DNA of 64,000 bases from Candidatus Aminicenantota bacterium (GTDB lineage: Bacteria > Acidobacteriota > Aminicenantia > Aminicenantales > Saccharicenantaceae): positions 186,001-250,000 of the forward strand of contig JACIYI010000001.1 of NCBI GenBank assembly GCA_014360005.1. The letters run 5' to 3'. Shown here piece after piece: positions 1 through 8,482 of the stretch. A program made the position numbers and the translations under genes. Below the pieces are notes generated by a model. That model ran no database searches, was not told the origin of the DNA, and saw nothing but the letters and a program-made list of their open reading frames with translations. Numbering within the stretch: position 1 is the stretch's first letter; each line of letters begins with the position of its first letter.

Positions 1-550
1 AAACGGCCGCTCCCACCACCAGGCCGATCTGGGCCACCTGGGCTTTACTGTAGAGCTGGGCGCTGTGGCGGGCGGTGACGTGCCCGATTTCATGGCCCAT
101 GACTCCGGCCAGTTCTGCTTCGTCGTTAAGGTAGGCCAGGATACCCCTGGTCAGGTAAACATAACCGCCGGGAACGGCAAAGGCATTGACCACCGGGCTG
201 TCCAGCACCTGGAAGTGAAATTCCAGGTCGGGCTGATGGCTGACCGCGGCCAGCTTTTTACCGACAGCAGAAACATACTGGTGTAGAGCGGGGTCCGGGT
301 AAAGACCGTAGGTGCTGGTAACTTGGGTGTCGGTCTGCTGGCCCAGGGCCAGTTCGTCGGCGCGGCTGAGCAGCATTAGCTCCCGTTTCTGGGTGACCGG
401 GTTAACAGCGCAGGAGAAGCTGTTGAAAATTAGAAAAACTATTAGCAGCAGGCAGAAAACACCTAAAAATCGAGGCTCAAACTTTAGGGCTGGCTTAAAA
501 TAGCCAGGGTGATGAAAAAAGATTTCAATTGCCGATTTGAAACGTCTCAT
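1..550 (-). CDS. M48 family zinc metallopeptidase (N-terminal part, cut by window edge)
   Basis: Reading leftward from ATG at 548-550 the frame stays open to base 1, giving at least 183 residues. A strong Shine-Dalgarno (GGAAGGAGG) lies just before the start. An N-terminal hydrophobic segment around residues 33-52 ends in Ser-Cys and may be a signal or lipoprotein anchor. The zinc motif HEIGH is encoded at 80-94 (about residue 153), preceded by AGVMG and followed by TARH, the usual M48 (HtpX/BepA/Oma1-like) context. VNAFAVPGGYVYLTRG, another M48 hallmark, lies upstream of it. The third zinc ligand and the C-terminus are outside the window. By family knowledge it is a periplasmic or membrane-linked protease; whether it works in envelope quality control or peptide degradation cannot be told. 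Confidence 0.9.
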   Translation of the reverse strand, partial: MRRFKSAIEIFFHHPGYFKPALKFEPRFLGVFCLLLIVFLIFNSFSCAVNPVTQKRELMLLSRADELALGQQTDTQVTSTYGLYPDPALHQYVSAVGKKLAAVSHQPDLEFHFQVLDSPVVNAFAVPGGYVYLTRGILAYLNDEAELAGVMGHEIGHVTARHSAQLYSKAQVAQIGLVVGAAV

Positions 551-583
551 GGCTCCTCCTTCCTTTACTATAACATAAGAAGA

Positions 584-679
584 GGGGACACCTGCAGATG
601 TCCCTTATCTTGGGGATTTTTGGCTGGTCTAACAGGGGAGAAGAAAAGGAGAAATAGGGGGACACCTGCAGGTGTCCCC
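584..679. repeat. BIME-like unit 1: two GGGGACAC/GTGTCCCC palindromes 74 bp apart
   Basis: Two palindromes start at 584 and 658, separated by about 50 bp of unlike sequence. The copy at 658-679 is a perfect 22-bp palindrome (arm GGGGACACCTG). The copy at 584-604 has small deviations (GATGTCCC on the right arm). The unit lies between the start of the M48 gene and the next repeat pair. Paired short palindromes in intergenic DNA resemble REP/BIME elements mobilised by RAYT (Y1) transposases; no such transposase is seen here. Confidence 0.75.
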
Positions 680-760
680 GGTTGGTCCTATTTGGTCTGC
701 TTGCTCCACGGCTAATAAGTGCATAATAGATGGGCAAAGGATAAAAAAAGCCCGAAGGAA

Positions 761-856
761 GGGGACACTTGCAAGTGTCCCCGATTTTTGCCGACCCTTC
801 CCGCCTGTAAATGGGCGCAAGAAAGGGCCAGAAAGGGGACACCAGCAGGTGTCCCC
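761..856. repeat. BIME-like unit 2: second pair of the same palindromes
   Basis: Palindromes at 761-782 (perfect, arm GGGGACACTTG) and 835-856 (arm GGGGACACC, one central mismatch) are again 74 bp apart. The unit is 96 bp long, like unit 1. The inter-palindrome spacers of both units begin with a similar GATTTTTG-like stretch. Compensating changes in the arms (CTTG/CAAG against CCTG/CAGG) keep the pairing. The last palindrome runs into the stop codon (TAG, complement of 856-858) of the neighbouring membrane-protein gene. Confidence 0.75.
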
Positions 857-1542
857 TAAAGAAGAGACCGGCGGAAGCGGTAGTAGGGAATCAGCAGCAG
901 GATTATTATAATCAGCGAGAAAAAATAGAATTTATTCACCCCAGCGCTCAGGCCGTGTGCCAGCCAGATGAGGCTGCGCTGGATGTGGATAAAAATCAGG
1001 TTGAAGAATATCATCAGCAGCAGAACCAGCTCTTTCTTCAGGTTAATTAAAGCGGCCTGGAGCTCGGGGTTTGTTTCCCTTTTCTCAAAGCTTGCGGCCG
1101 GCTTTCCCCCCGGATAAGTGAAGGCAGGCCCTGCAGCTGCCGGCTGGCCCGATTTAGCCCCGGCCTTACCCTGGCCGCCGGGCTTCTTATCTTCAGCTGG
1201 AGTCTGGCCGAATAATCCCCGGTTATCTTCCTGGCTCTCACCTTTTCCAGCCTCCCCGACCGCGGGCGCCACCCCCTCAAACGCTTCTCGTTTTCTGACC
1301 CAGATATTTCCTGCCAGCCAGAAGACTACCAGGAATAAGGTCTGGGCTCCAGGGTAGATGAAAAAAAGCGGACTCTTCGGTGCCCGCAGCACATTCTGCC
1401 CGGCCAGGTTTAGCCAATAAGGGATAAGTTGCGGCAGGCGGGGGTAGGCCTGAATCATCATCACCCAGCTTATCCCCAGAAGGATGGCATTGAACATCGC
1501 CAACAACCTTATTGAACTTTTCTGCCAAGATAACCTGTCCAC
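856..1542 (-). CDS. DUF1648-like membrane protein
   Basis: Predicted 228 residues from a GTG start. There are hydrophobic segments near residues 12-30, 58-78, 165-185 and 204-222. An early YPRLPQLIPYWLNLAGQ segment resembles the LP..IP.HWN..G core of DUF1648 membrane proteins, often found near SdpI-type immunity or sensor proteins. The middle (about 90-150) is a Gly/Pro/Ala-rich, probably disordered, cytoplasmic linker. The stop codon is embedded in a palindromic repeat. No ribosome-binding site is obvious at the GTG. An in-frame ATG 45 bp inside (AMFNA) has a weak AAGG before it and could be the real start. Function unknown; the family match is tentative. Confidence 0.6.
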   Translation of the reverse strand: MDRLSWQKSSIRLLAMFNAILLGISWVMMIQAYPRLPQLIPYWLNLAGQNVLRAPKSPLFFIYPGAQTLFLVVFWLAGNIWVRKREAFEGVAPAVGEAGKGESQEDNRGLFGQTPAEDKKPGGQGKAGAKSGQPAAAGPAFTYPGGKPAASFEKRETNPELQAALINLKKELVLLLMIFFNLIFIHIQRSLIWLAHGLSAGVNKFYFFSLIIIILLLIPYYRFRRSLL

Positions 1543-2006
1543 GTTACAACTTTAACACATATCCGACCTGGCCTGAAGAGCGGTGTAGTTAATGGCAGCA
1601 GGCTCCTCTAACGATTAACCCCGCCCTGGTTCCAGGCCAGCCCGCGAGTTCTTCGCCTATATTCAATATTCATTTTAATCAGAAGTTCCAGTGGCGAGAC
1701 CCTGCCGCTTATTCCCGAATCAAATTCAGCCTTATGAATCGGGATATGACACGAAGACATAAAACTTGCTAAAAACCTGCTATAGACAGATAAACTCGTC
1801 CCATATAATTCCGTTCACTAAAACCTCCGGCCCCGGCCTGCCATTTTAATCGGCTCTCCATCGTGATTAAATTTTCTGAACCCAGCGATACTTCCCGGAA
1901 AAAATCGAGGAAATTGCGCCCAAGAACTCCGCCGGGACACAACCTATTGAAATTAAATGAATTTTAAGGCAACATCATTTTATCTGAGTTGAGCCGGGTA
2001 ATAAGC
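1543..2006. other. Divergent intergenic region with no gene found
   Basis: About 460 bp lie between the leftward membrane-protein gene and the rightward phosphatase-fold gene. Stop codons are frequent in all frames. An AT-rich CATATAAT around 1800-1810 and the ATTGAAATTAAATGAATTTTAAGG stretch near 1947-1970 could hold promoters, but neither has a good -35 partner. No RNA gene or repeat was recognised. Confidence 0.5.
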
Positions 2007-2942
2007 ATGATGTATACCAAAAGACCAAGGCCCGACGGCCAAAACTTCTACCGCCGCCTTCCCGCCATCGTTTCTTTTCTGGGAATTCTGTTTATGCAGT
2101 TTATTCTGCTGATCCATCTGGCCTGTGCACCCGGCCCTGCTTCAGAGCTTGAGCTAAAGGTAATGACCTATAATGTCCGTTTTGATAACCCAGCCGACGG
2201 CCAGCACAACTGGCAGCACCGGCGCGAAGCGGCCGCTGCCCTTATCCGTTCGCAATCAGCAGACCTGGTGGGGACCCAGGAAGTGCTCAAGAACCAGCTG
2301 GATGATTTTTGGCAGAGGCTCCCGGAATATGGCTATCTCGGCGTCGGGCGGGAAGACGGCCAGACGGCCGGCGAGTTCAGCGCCATTTTTTACCGGAAGG
2401 ACCGGTTACAGGTAATTAAATCGGGTAATTTCTGGCTGAGCCAGACACCGGAAATACCCGGCTCCAGGGGCTGGGATGCAGCCTGCGAGAGAATCGTCAC
2501 CTGGGGCCTGTTTGAGGAAAAAGCCAGCGGTTTCCGGCTGGCTTTCTTCAACACCCACCTTGACCACGTGGGCACAATAGCCAGAAGAGAAAGCGTCAGG
2601 CTGCTGCTGGACCGAATCCAGAACCTGACCCCCGACCTGCCTATTATCCTCAGCGGTGATTTTAACGCCCCGCCCGATTCTGAACCCATCAGCCTTATTC
2701 TGGACAGCGGATATCTGACCGATACCCGGTCCCGGGCGGCCTCGGTCAGCGGTCCGACCTGGAGCTTTCACGGTTTCGGCCGGGTGCCCGAGCAGCAGCG
2801 GCTGCTCATTGATTTTATTTTTGTCAGCCCCCAGTTTGAAGTGCTTGAGTACCGGAATATATTTGACCGCGTTGGAGAAACCTACTATTCCGACCATAAC
2901 CCAATCCTGGTGCGGCTGAAGCTCAGGGTTTCCCGGCGATGA
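2007..2942 (+). CDS. Endonuclease/exonuclease/phosphatase family protein, exported
   Basis: About 311 residues from ATG 2007 (a TTG at 1989 is in frame but has no better support). A hydrophobic N-terminal segment ends in HLAC, an imperfect lipobox, so it is probably exported or a lipoprotein. It carries the DNase I-like fold motifs in order: MTYNVRFD near the N-terminus, GTQE (metal-binding Glu), NTHLDH, SGDFNAPPDS and the terminal SDHNPI with the catalytic His. Members of this Mg2+-dependent superfamily cut phosphodiesters or phosphomonoesters in nucleic acids, inositol phosphates or lipids. The substrate is not predictable here. It ends 137 bp before the methyltransferase gene. Confidence 0.88.
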   Translation: MMYTKRPRPDGQNFYRRLPAIVSFLGILFMQFILLIHLACAPGPASELELKVMTYNVRFDNPADGQHNWQHRREAAAALIRSQSADLVGTQEVLKNQLDDFWQRLPEYGYLGVGREDGQTAGEFSAIFYRKDRLQVIKSGNFWLSQTPEIPGSRGWDAACERIVTWGLFEEKASGFRLAFFNTHLDHVGTIARRESVRLLLDRIQNLTPDLPIILSGDFNAPPDSEPISLILDSGYLTDTRSRAASVSGPTWSFHGFGRVPEQQRLLIDFIFVSPQFEVLEYRNIFDRVGETYYSDHNPILVRLKLRVSRR

Positions 2943-2954
2943 CCGGGCTGGTTT

Positions 2955-2978
2955 ATATATGAATGATTGTTCATATAT
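2955..2978. promoter_or_regulatory. AT-rich inverted repeat upstream of the methyltransferase
   Basis: Arms ATATATGAA and TTCATATAT (9 bp, perfect) flank a 6-nt TGATTG loop. It begins 13 bp after the phosphatase gene stop and lies about 100 bp before the methyltransferase start. No T-run follows, so it does not look like an intrinsic terminator. A dyad operator is possible but unproven. Confidence 0.35.
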
Positions 2979-3079
2979 GAGCCGAAGTAACAGACCGGCC
3001 TTGTCTTTTCCTAAAGCTGTAAGTTGCTGGCCGATTAAAATAAAAATATTATTATTAGGAAGGCCAGGATACAACGAAA

Positions 3080-4063
3080 ATGAACGAACAAATAGCAACC
3101 AGAAAAGCGCCCAGAAACAGGACCATCAGCCTGAGTCCGGCCGAAAGGCATCGTTACCGGGAAAGGCTGCTGCGGCTTTCCGGCCCGGTCAGCCTGCCAC
3201 AGGTTGAAAACCGGGTAATCTGCCAGGATGTTTTCCAGGTCCTCGATTACCTGCCGCCATCTTTCGTCGACCTGGCTTTCGTCGACCCACCCTACAATTT
3301 AAACAAGACCTTCAACCTGACCACTTTCCGCGAGATGGAATCCGATAAGTACGAGCAGTGGCTGGAATCGTGGGTGAAAAAAATGCAGCCGCTGCTGAAG
3401 CCCACGGCTTCCGTCTATCTCTGCGGCGACTGGAAGTCAACCGGAGCCGTCTTCAACGTGGCCCGGAAGTATTTCCGGATCAGGAACCGGATAACCTGGG
3501 AAAGAGAAAAAGGCCGTGGCGCCCGCAATAACTGGAAGAACTGTTCCGAGGATATCTGGTTTTGCACCGTCTCGGATGATTATTATTTTAATGTTGAGGC
3601 CGTCAAGATTAAAAGAAAGGTGCTGGCTCCCTACCGCGACTCCGTCGGGCGGCCAAAAGACTGGGAACAGGCCGACGGCGGCCGCTACCGGGTGACCCAT
3701 CCCTCCAACATCTGGTTTGACCTGACCGTGCCTTTCTGGTCGATGCCGGAAAATACCGACCATCCCACCCAGAAACCGGAAAAGCTGCTGGCCAGAATTA
3801 TCCTGGCCAGTTCCCGGCCGGGTGACCTGGTCTTTGACCCCTTCCTCGGTTCGGGCACCACGGCCGTAGTCGCCAGGAAGCTCGGCCGTCGTTACCTGGG
3901 AGTGGAAATAGATGAGCATTACTGCTGCCTGGCCGAAAAGAGACTGGAACTGGCCGAACAGGATAAATCCATCCAGGGTTATGAGGGCGGCGTTTTCTGG
4001 GAGCGCAACACCCTGGCCGACCGCCAGCTCAAGCTAAAAAAAGAAAATAAAAAAAAGAAATAA
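3080..4063 (+). CDS. Solitary DNA methyltransferase, beta class (N6-adenine or N4-cytosine)
   Basis: A 327-residue protein with the N6/N4 MTase fold. The catalytic DPPY is at about residues 69-72 (FVDPPYNLNKTF), before the SAM-binding FxGxG motif DPFLGSGTT at about 253-261. That order defines the beta class, which includes CcrM and HinfI-type enzymes. HPTQKPEKL just before the FxGxG motif is also typical. The C-terminus is Lys-rich. AGGAAGG lies about 16 nt before the ATG. No restriction endonuclease gene is next to it, so it is either an orphan (regulatory or protective) methylase or its partner lies elsewhere. The recognition sequence cannot be read from the protein. Confidence 0.9.
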   Translation: MNEQIATRKAPRNRTISLSPAERHRYRERLLRLSGPVSLPQVENRVICQDVFQVLDYLPPSFVDLAFVDPPYNLNKTFNLTTFREMESDKYEQWLESWVKKMQPLLKPTASVYLCGDWKSTGAVFNVARKYFRIRNRITWEREKGRGARNNWKNCSEDIWFCTVSDDYYFNVEAVKIKRKVLAPYRDSVGRPKDWEQADGGRYRVTHPSNIWFDLTVPFWSMPENTDHPTQKPEKLLARIILASSRPGDLVFDPFLGSGTTAVVARKLGRRYLGVEIDEHYCCLAEKRLELAEQDKSIQGYEGGVFWERNTLADRQLKLKKENKKKK

Positions 4064-4394
4064 AGAAATAATGAATGCCCGGTCTGTCGCTGTCGCCTTA
4101 GCCCTGTGGTTTTAATCCCGATGGCCCATCTTGCAGCCTGAAGTTCCGGGCTGAGTCCTCCAAGCCTGAATTGCTGGCAGCAGACTGCCGGACAAAATTC
4201 TCTCTGTTCTAATTTGGGTGAAGCTTCACGAGGCGGCTGTCTTCACTGGTCGGGACCTTCCTTTTACCAGTATTCCTATTAAAAGCAAAAGCTTAAAAGC
4301 AACAGCAGCTATATACCTGTCAAGCGGCAGGCATCTAAGAGGGCTGAAATCTGCGAACTTAAGCTGCGAAGTGATCCGGCTTTTTTGATTCAGG
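4064..4394. other. Noncoding stretch with no gene seen
   Basis: About 330 bp of mixed composition between the methyltransferase gene and the promoter of the SBBP-protein gene. No open frame, tRNA or clear hairpin with a T-run was found. Confidence 0.5.
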
Positions 4395-4424
4395 TTGACA
4401 TTGTAAGGGTGCGGTTGATATCAT
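4395..4424 (+). promoter_or_regulatory. Sigma70-type promoter for the SBBP-protein gene
   Basis: TTGACA at 4395-4400, an 18-bp spacer and TATCAT at 4419-4424. The expected transcript start near 4431 leaves a leader of about 85 nt before the ATG at 4518. Confidence 0.55.
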
Positions 4425-4517
4425 AAATATGAAGGAAATACTCAGGCCTCAGGCTGGATCTGAGCGCCAGGCCTGTTTATTTAATTGAGGGCAACGAAAG
4501 CCCTAAGGGCGGGAATA

Positions 4518-7500
4518 ATGAAGACTAAAGGCAGATTAATTTTTCTGGTGATAATTCTGGTGGCGGCCGTGCTTCTCTGGACCTGGCTGGCCAAGGGACC
4601 AGGCGGAGGTCTCCCCTCAACCGGAGATAAGCTTCCTGCTGGTGAAGCTGTGGCCGGCAGCGCACTTAAGCACCTCAGGGGAGCCGAAATTAACTGGCCG
4701 CTTCTTTTTATCCAGAACAGAGGACAGGTTGACCCCCTGGTGGCTTATTATCTCCAGTCGCGGGATAAGAATATTTACTTCAGCCGGGATGGATTGACCA
4801 TTACCCTGTCCACCCTGATAGAAAAAACGACCGGGCCCGCCGCCAGCGATAAAAGCCGGACAGAAAAAACCGGCCTGCCGGCCCGGGTGATTAAAGCCGC
4901 GATACAGGCTGGAGCGGACCTCTCTTCCGGTGAACTCAGACGCTGGACGGTGAGACTGGATTTTGTCGGAGCCAACCCCGAAACCGTTATCAAACCGCTC
5001 CACAGGACAGAGACCAGGGTATCCTATTTCCGGGGAGGCCCGGACAACTGGTTTGCCGCCCTCCCCGCCTATCAACGTTTAGCCTACCGCGAGCTCTGGC
5101 CTGGAGTTGACCTCTATCTCGGGGGCCAGTCCAGCCGTCTGAAGTGTGAATTTGTGCTGGCGCCCGGAACCGACCCCTCGACTATCAAGCTTAACTATCG
5201 CGGGGCGACGGCGGTCAGGATAAACGAAAAAGGCCAGCTGGAAGTTAGCACCCCGGCCGGCTCTTTCCTGGACGAAGCGCCGCTGGCCTTCCAGTATAAG
5301 AGCGGAAAAAAAGTTCCGGTTGAAGTCCGGTTTGAAATCATCGAGCAGAAAATCGGGGACAATGGCCTGGTAAATTGTCTCCATACTTTTAAGACCGGGG
5401 ATTATGACCGGTCGCTGCCTTTGTACATAGACCCGGCCATCCTGGTTTACAGCGGTTATCTCGGCGGGTCCTATAACGACCGGGCTCTGGCCCTGGCCCT
5501 CGATCAAAACGGCTATGTTTATTTGACAGGCTGGACAGGCTCGCTGGATTTTCCGGTGGCGGTTGGCCCGGACCTGACTTATAACGGACCTTCCCTGGGA
5601 ACCGATGCCTTCGTTGCCAAGATAAATCCTTCGGGCAGCGGCCTGGTCTACTGCGGCTTTCTCGGCGGCAGCAACGATGACGGCGGGGCCGGAATTGCCG
5701 TGGATAGCTCCGGCTATGTCTATGTCTGCGGTTATACCAAGTCTACCGATTTCCCAGTTTATGGCGGTCCCTACACCACGCCCGGAGCCAACATCGGCCT
5801 TTCGGGTGACGGCTTTATCAGCAAAATCAACCCGGCTGGCACTGCCCTGGTTTATAGCGGTTACCTGGGCGGAAGCGGGGCCGATGTTGCTAATTCCGCA
5901 GCTGTAGACAGCAGTGGCCGGGCTTACCTCTGCGGTACCACTGAATCCTCAGATTTTCCGACCGGAATCGGTCCGGACACCAGCCACAACGGTCTCAAGG
6001 ATGCCTTCGTCTGCCGGGTGGCTGCTTCCGGTTCCTCCCTGGACTGGTCAGGATTTATCGGCGGCACGGCTGATGATATCGGTAGCTGGCTGGCTCTTGA
6101 TGGCAGCGGCAATGTTTATCTTACCGGGTATACCTCCTCCACTCAGGGTCAGCTTTTCCCGGTAAAAAATGGTCCCTATCTCACTCATAAAGGTGGACTG
6201 GAAGCTTTTATCACCAAGATTGCTTCTACCGGCAATTCTATCATTTATTGCGGTTATATCGGCGGGACGGGAGATGATTACGGAGCCGGAGTGGCCGTCA
6301 ACCAGAACGGTGAAGCTTTTGTCGCCGGCTTGACCAATTCCCAGAGCGGCTTGCCACTTCTGGTCGGCCCTGACCTTACCTACAACGGCGGCTGGGAAGC
6401 TTTCATTTCCCGGGTCAATCAGAACGGGACCGGCCTCATTTATTCCGGTTATGTCGGCGGGTCTCTGGATGATTTCGGGCTGGCTGTGGCGGTTGATTCT
6501 CAGGACATAGCTTACCTGGCGGGGGCCAGCGATTCGGCTGATTTTCCGGTGGCCGGCGGACCGTATTCTTCCTATGCCGGAGGCCGCGACGCTTTCCTCA
6601 TGGCCGTTCAGGCTGACGGCAGTGGCTTTTATTTTTCCAGCTTCCTCGGAGGTTCCGACCGGGAAGAAGCTAACGGTGTCGCCGCCTATGGCGATGGCAA
6701 TTGTTATCTGGCCGGTTTCACCAGAAGCTGGGATTTTCCGGTGCTGGTTGGTCCCTTCCTGCAGCCCGGCGGGGGAGTCGGCAATTTAGCTGAGGATGCT
6801 TTTGTGACCAGAATTTACGGGCTCATTCCGCCGGCTTCACCGGCCAACCTGCGCCAGACGGCAGTTACGGTAAACAGCGTCAGCCTGGCCTGGGATGACC
6901 GCTCTAATAATGAAGATGGTTTCAAAATAGAAAGAAAAACGGGAGCTTCCGGAACCTGGTCCCAGATTGCGACTGTCGGAGCTAATGTGACCAGCTTTCA
7001 GAATACCGGTCTGAGCGAGGGCAGCAGCTATTACTACCGGGTGAGAGCCTACAATTCGGCCGGCGATTCGGCTTATTCTAACGAGCTGGCCGTCCTGACT
7101 CTGCCAGCAGGTCCGACCAATCTTGCAGCCGCTGCTGTCCATGAAAGGCGGGTGAATCTCAGCTGGACCGACAATTCTGGCGGTGAGACTGGCTTCCGGG
7201 TTGAAAGAAAGACCGGCAGCGGTAGCTGGAGTGCCCTGACCAACCTGGCGGCCGATGTTACCTCCTATCCAGACATTAGTGTTGTCGAAAGCACCACTTA
7301 TACCTATCGGGTTTTTGCCTATAACGGCAGCGGCGATTCGGTTCCTTCCAACGAAGCTACTGTGACCACCCCGGCTCTGACGGTTCCGCTAGCGCCGTCG
7401 GACCTTCAGGCAGTGGTCCTTTCCGCCAGCAGCCTGCGCCTGAACTGGGTGGACAATGCCTATAATGAAGACGGCTTCCTGATTGAAAGAAAGACCGGAG

Positions 7501-8354
7501 CCGGCGGCAGCTGGAGCCAGGTCGGGACCGCCGGCGAAGATGCCACCACCTTCACTGACAGCGGGCTATCTGAGCTAACCACTTATTACTACCGGGTGAG
7601 AGCCTATAACAGCGCCGGCCAGTCTGATTATTCCAACGAGGCGGTGGTGACCACGCCGGAAAATAGACCCAGACTGCGGCTGCCGCTGACCGGCGTTGAC
7701 TTTGGCCAGGTCAATGTCTGTGAAGCCAGGGACCTGGCCACTGAAATTTATAACGACGGCGGGGCTGACCTGGTGGTAAGTGCCGTGACCCGGGCTTCGG
7801 GTTCGTCTGATTTCAGCTATAAATCCCCGGCCACGCCCTTCACCGTTCCTCCGTTCGGTTCAAGACTGATAACTTTACGCTATGCGCCATCAAGCACCGG
7901 AGCTGCCAGCGCCGTCTTCAGCCTGGCCTCCAACGACCCGGATAATCCCACGGCCGATTTAACCGCCAGCGGCAGCGGTTTCATCCCGGTCATAACCATC
8001 GGTCTGGAAGTCCAGAAAGCAACTGAACGGGCCTGGATCATCAGGCGCGATTTCGGTCGGATAACCATCACCGTCAATAAGGAAGCTCCTTACACCATTG
8101 CCAGATATCGCCTGTGGCGCAAGCTCAGCGGGGGAAGCTATGAATTGCGGAAAGAATTTGGGGAGGTGGATTTCAATTACGGTCGTCTGGTCTACGTTGA
8201 TAAGTACCTGGAAAAGGGCAGGAGCTATGTTTATAAAGTTGAGGCCCTCAACTGTTTTGACCAGGTGGTGGCCACCTCGGCTGAAACCGGAACCGCCGGG
8301 CTTCTGTTGAAGGATGAAATCCTGCGGCGAGTGAAACGGACTATCAAGGATTAA
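4518..8354 (+). CDS. Large secreted SBBP beta-propeller protein with three FN3 domains
   Basis: ATG 4518 follows AAGGGCGGGA and gives about 1278 residues; a TTG at 4485 is less likely. A signal-anchor (FLVIILVAAVLLW) is at the N-terminus. Residues about 60-300 form the domain usually preceding SBBP repeats (FIQNRGQVDPLVAYY). Seven SBBP-type repeats follow, each with a Y(S/C)GYLGGS-like strand about 67 residues apart (from about residue 308 to 760), consistent with a seven-bladed propeller. Three FN3 domains (about 775-1045) contain YYYRVRAYN-type strands. Next is an ASPM/SPD-2/Hydin-like Ig domain (VDFGQVNV...YNDGGADLVV) and a final beta domain. It is probably exported and surface-associated, perhaps in adhesion or polymer binding. 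No catalytic motif is visible. Confidence 0.88.
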   Translation: MKTKGRLIFLVIILVAAVLLWTWLAKGPGGGLPSTGDKLPAGEAVAGSALKHLRGAEINWPLLFIQNRGQVDPLVAYYLQSRDKNIYFSRDGLTITLSTLIEKTTGPAASDKSRTEKTGLPARVIKAAIQAGADLSSGELRRWTVRLDFVGANPETVIKPLHRTETRVSYFRGGPDNWFAALPAYQRLAYRELWPGVDLYLGGQSSRLKCEFVLAPGTDPSTIKLNYRGATAVRINEKGQLEVSTPAGSFLDEAPLAFQYKSGKKVPVEVRFEIIEQKIGDNGLVNCLHTFKTGDYDRSLPLYIDPAILVYSGYLGGSYNDRALALALDQNGYVYLTGWTGSLDFPVAVGPDLTYNGPSLGTDAFVAKINPSGSGLVYCGFLGGSNDDGGAGIAVDSSGYVYVCGYTKSTDFPVYGGPYTTPGANIGLSGDGFISKINPAGTALVYSGYLGGSGADVANSAAVDSSGRAYLCGTTESSDFPTGIGPDTSHNGLKDAFVCRVAASGSSLDWSGFIGGTADDIGSWLALDGSGNVYLTGYTSSTQGQLFPVKNGPYLTHKGGLEAFITKIASTGNSIIYCGYIGGTGDDYGAGVAVNQNGEAFVAGLTNSQSGLPLLVGPDLTYNGGWEAFISRVNQNGTGLIYSGYVGGSLDDFGLAVAVDSQDIAYLAGASDSADFPVAGGPYSSYAGGRDAFLMAVQADGSGFYFSSFLGGSDREEANGVAAYGDGNCYLAGFTRSWDFPVLVGPFLQPGGGVGNLAEDAFVTRIYGLIPPASPANLRQTAVTVNSVSLAWDDRSNNEDGFKIERKTGASGTWSQIATVGANVTSFQNTGLSEGSSYYYRVRAYNSAGDSAYSNELAVLTLPAGPTNLAAAAVHERRVNLSWTDNSGGETGFRVERKTGSGSWSALTNLAADVTSYPDISVVESTTYTYRVFAYNGSGDSVPSNEATVTTPALTVPLAPSDLQAVVLSASSLRLNWVDNAYNEDGFLIERKTGAGGSWSQVGTAGEDATTFTDSGLSELTTYYYRVRAYNSAGQSDYSNEAVVTTPENRPRLRLPLTGVDFGQVNVCEARDLATEIYNDGGADLVVSAVTRASGSSDFSYKSPATPFTVPPFGSRLITLRYAPSSTGAASAVFSLASNDPDNPTADLTASGSGFIPVITIGLEVQKATERAWIIRRDFGRITITVNKEAPYTIARYRLWRKLSGGSYELRKEFGEVDFNYGRLVYVDKYLEKGRSYVYKVEALNCFDQVVATSAETGTAGLLLKDEILRRVKRTIKD

Positions 8355-8482
8355 GCGAATTAAGAGCTGGCCGTCCCGATGGTTGGCATTGGGTTGAAAT
8401 TTAAGCCAGCCGTTGCCGCTAATCAAATTGTCAGGGGCAGAGAAAGAATAAAGAATCCAGAATAAAGAGAACATAAAGAAAA

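Noticed and set aside
525..842. Leftward open frame of about 105 codons across the palindromic repeats
   Set aside because: It is built from the repeats themselves (recurring Cys/Arg-Cys-Pro stretches), has no ribosome-binding site and overlaps the BIME-like units.
584..856. Possible CRISPR array
   Set aside because: Repeats are palindromes in pairs with alternating spacing (74, 103, 74 bp), arms vary, and no cas gene is present.
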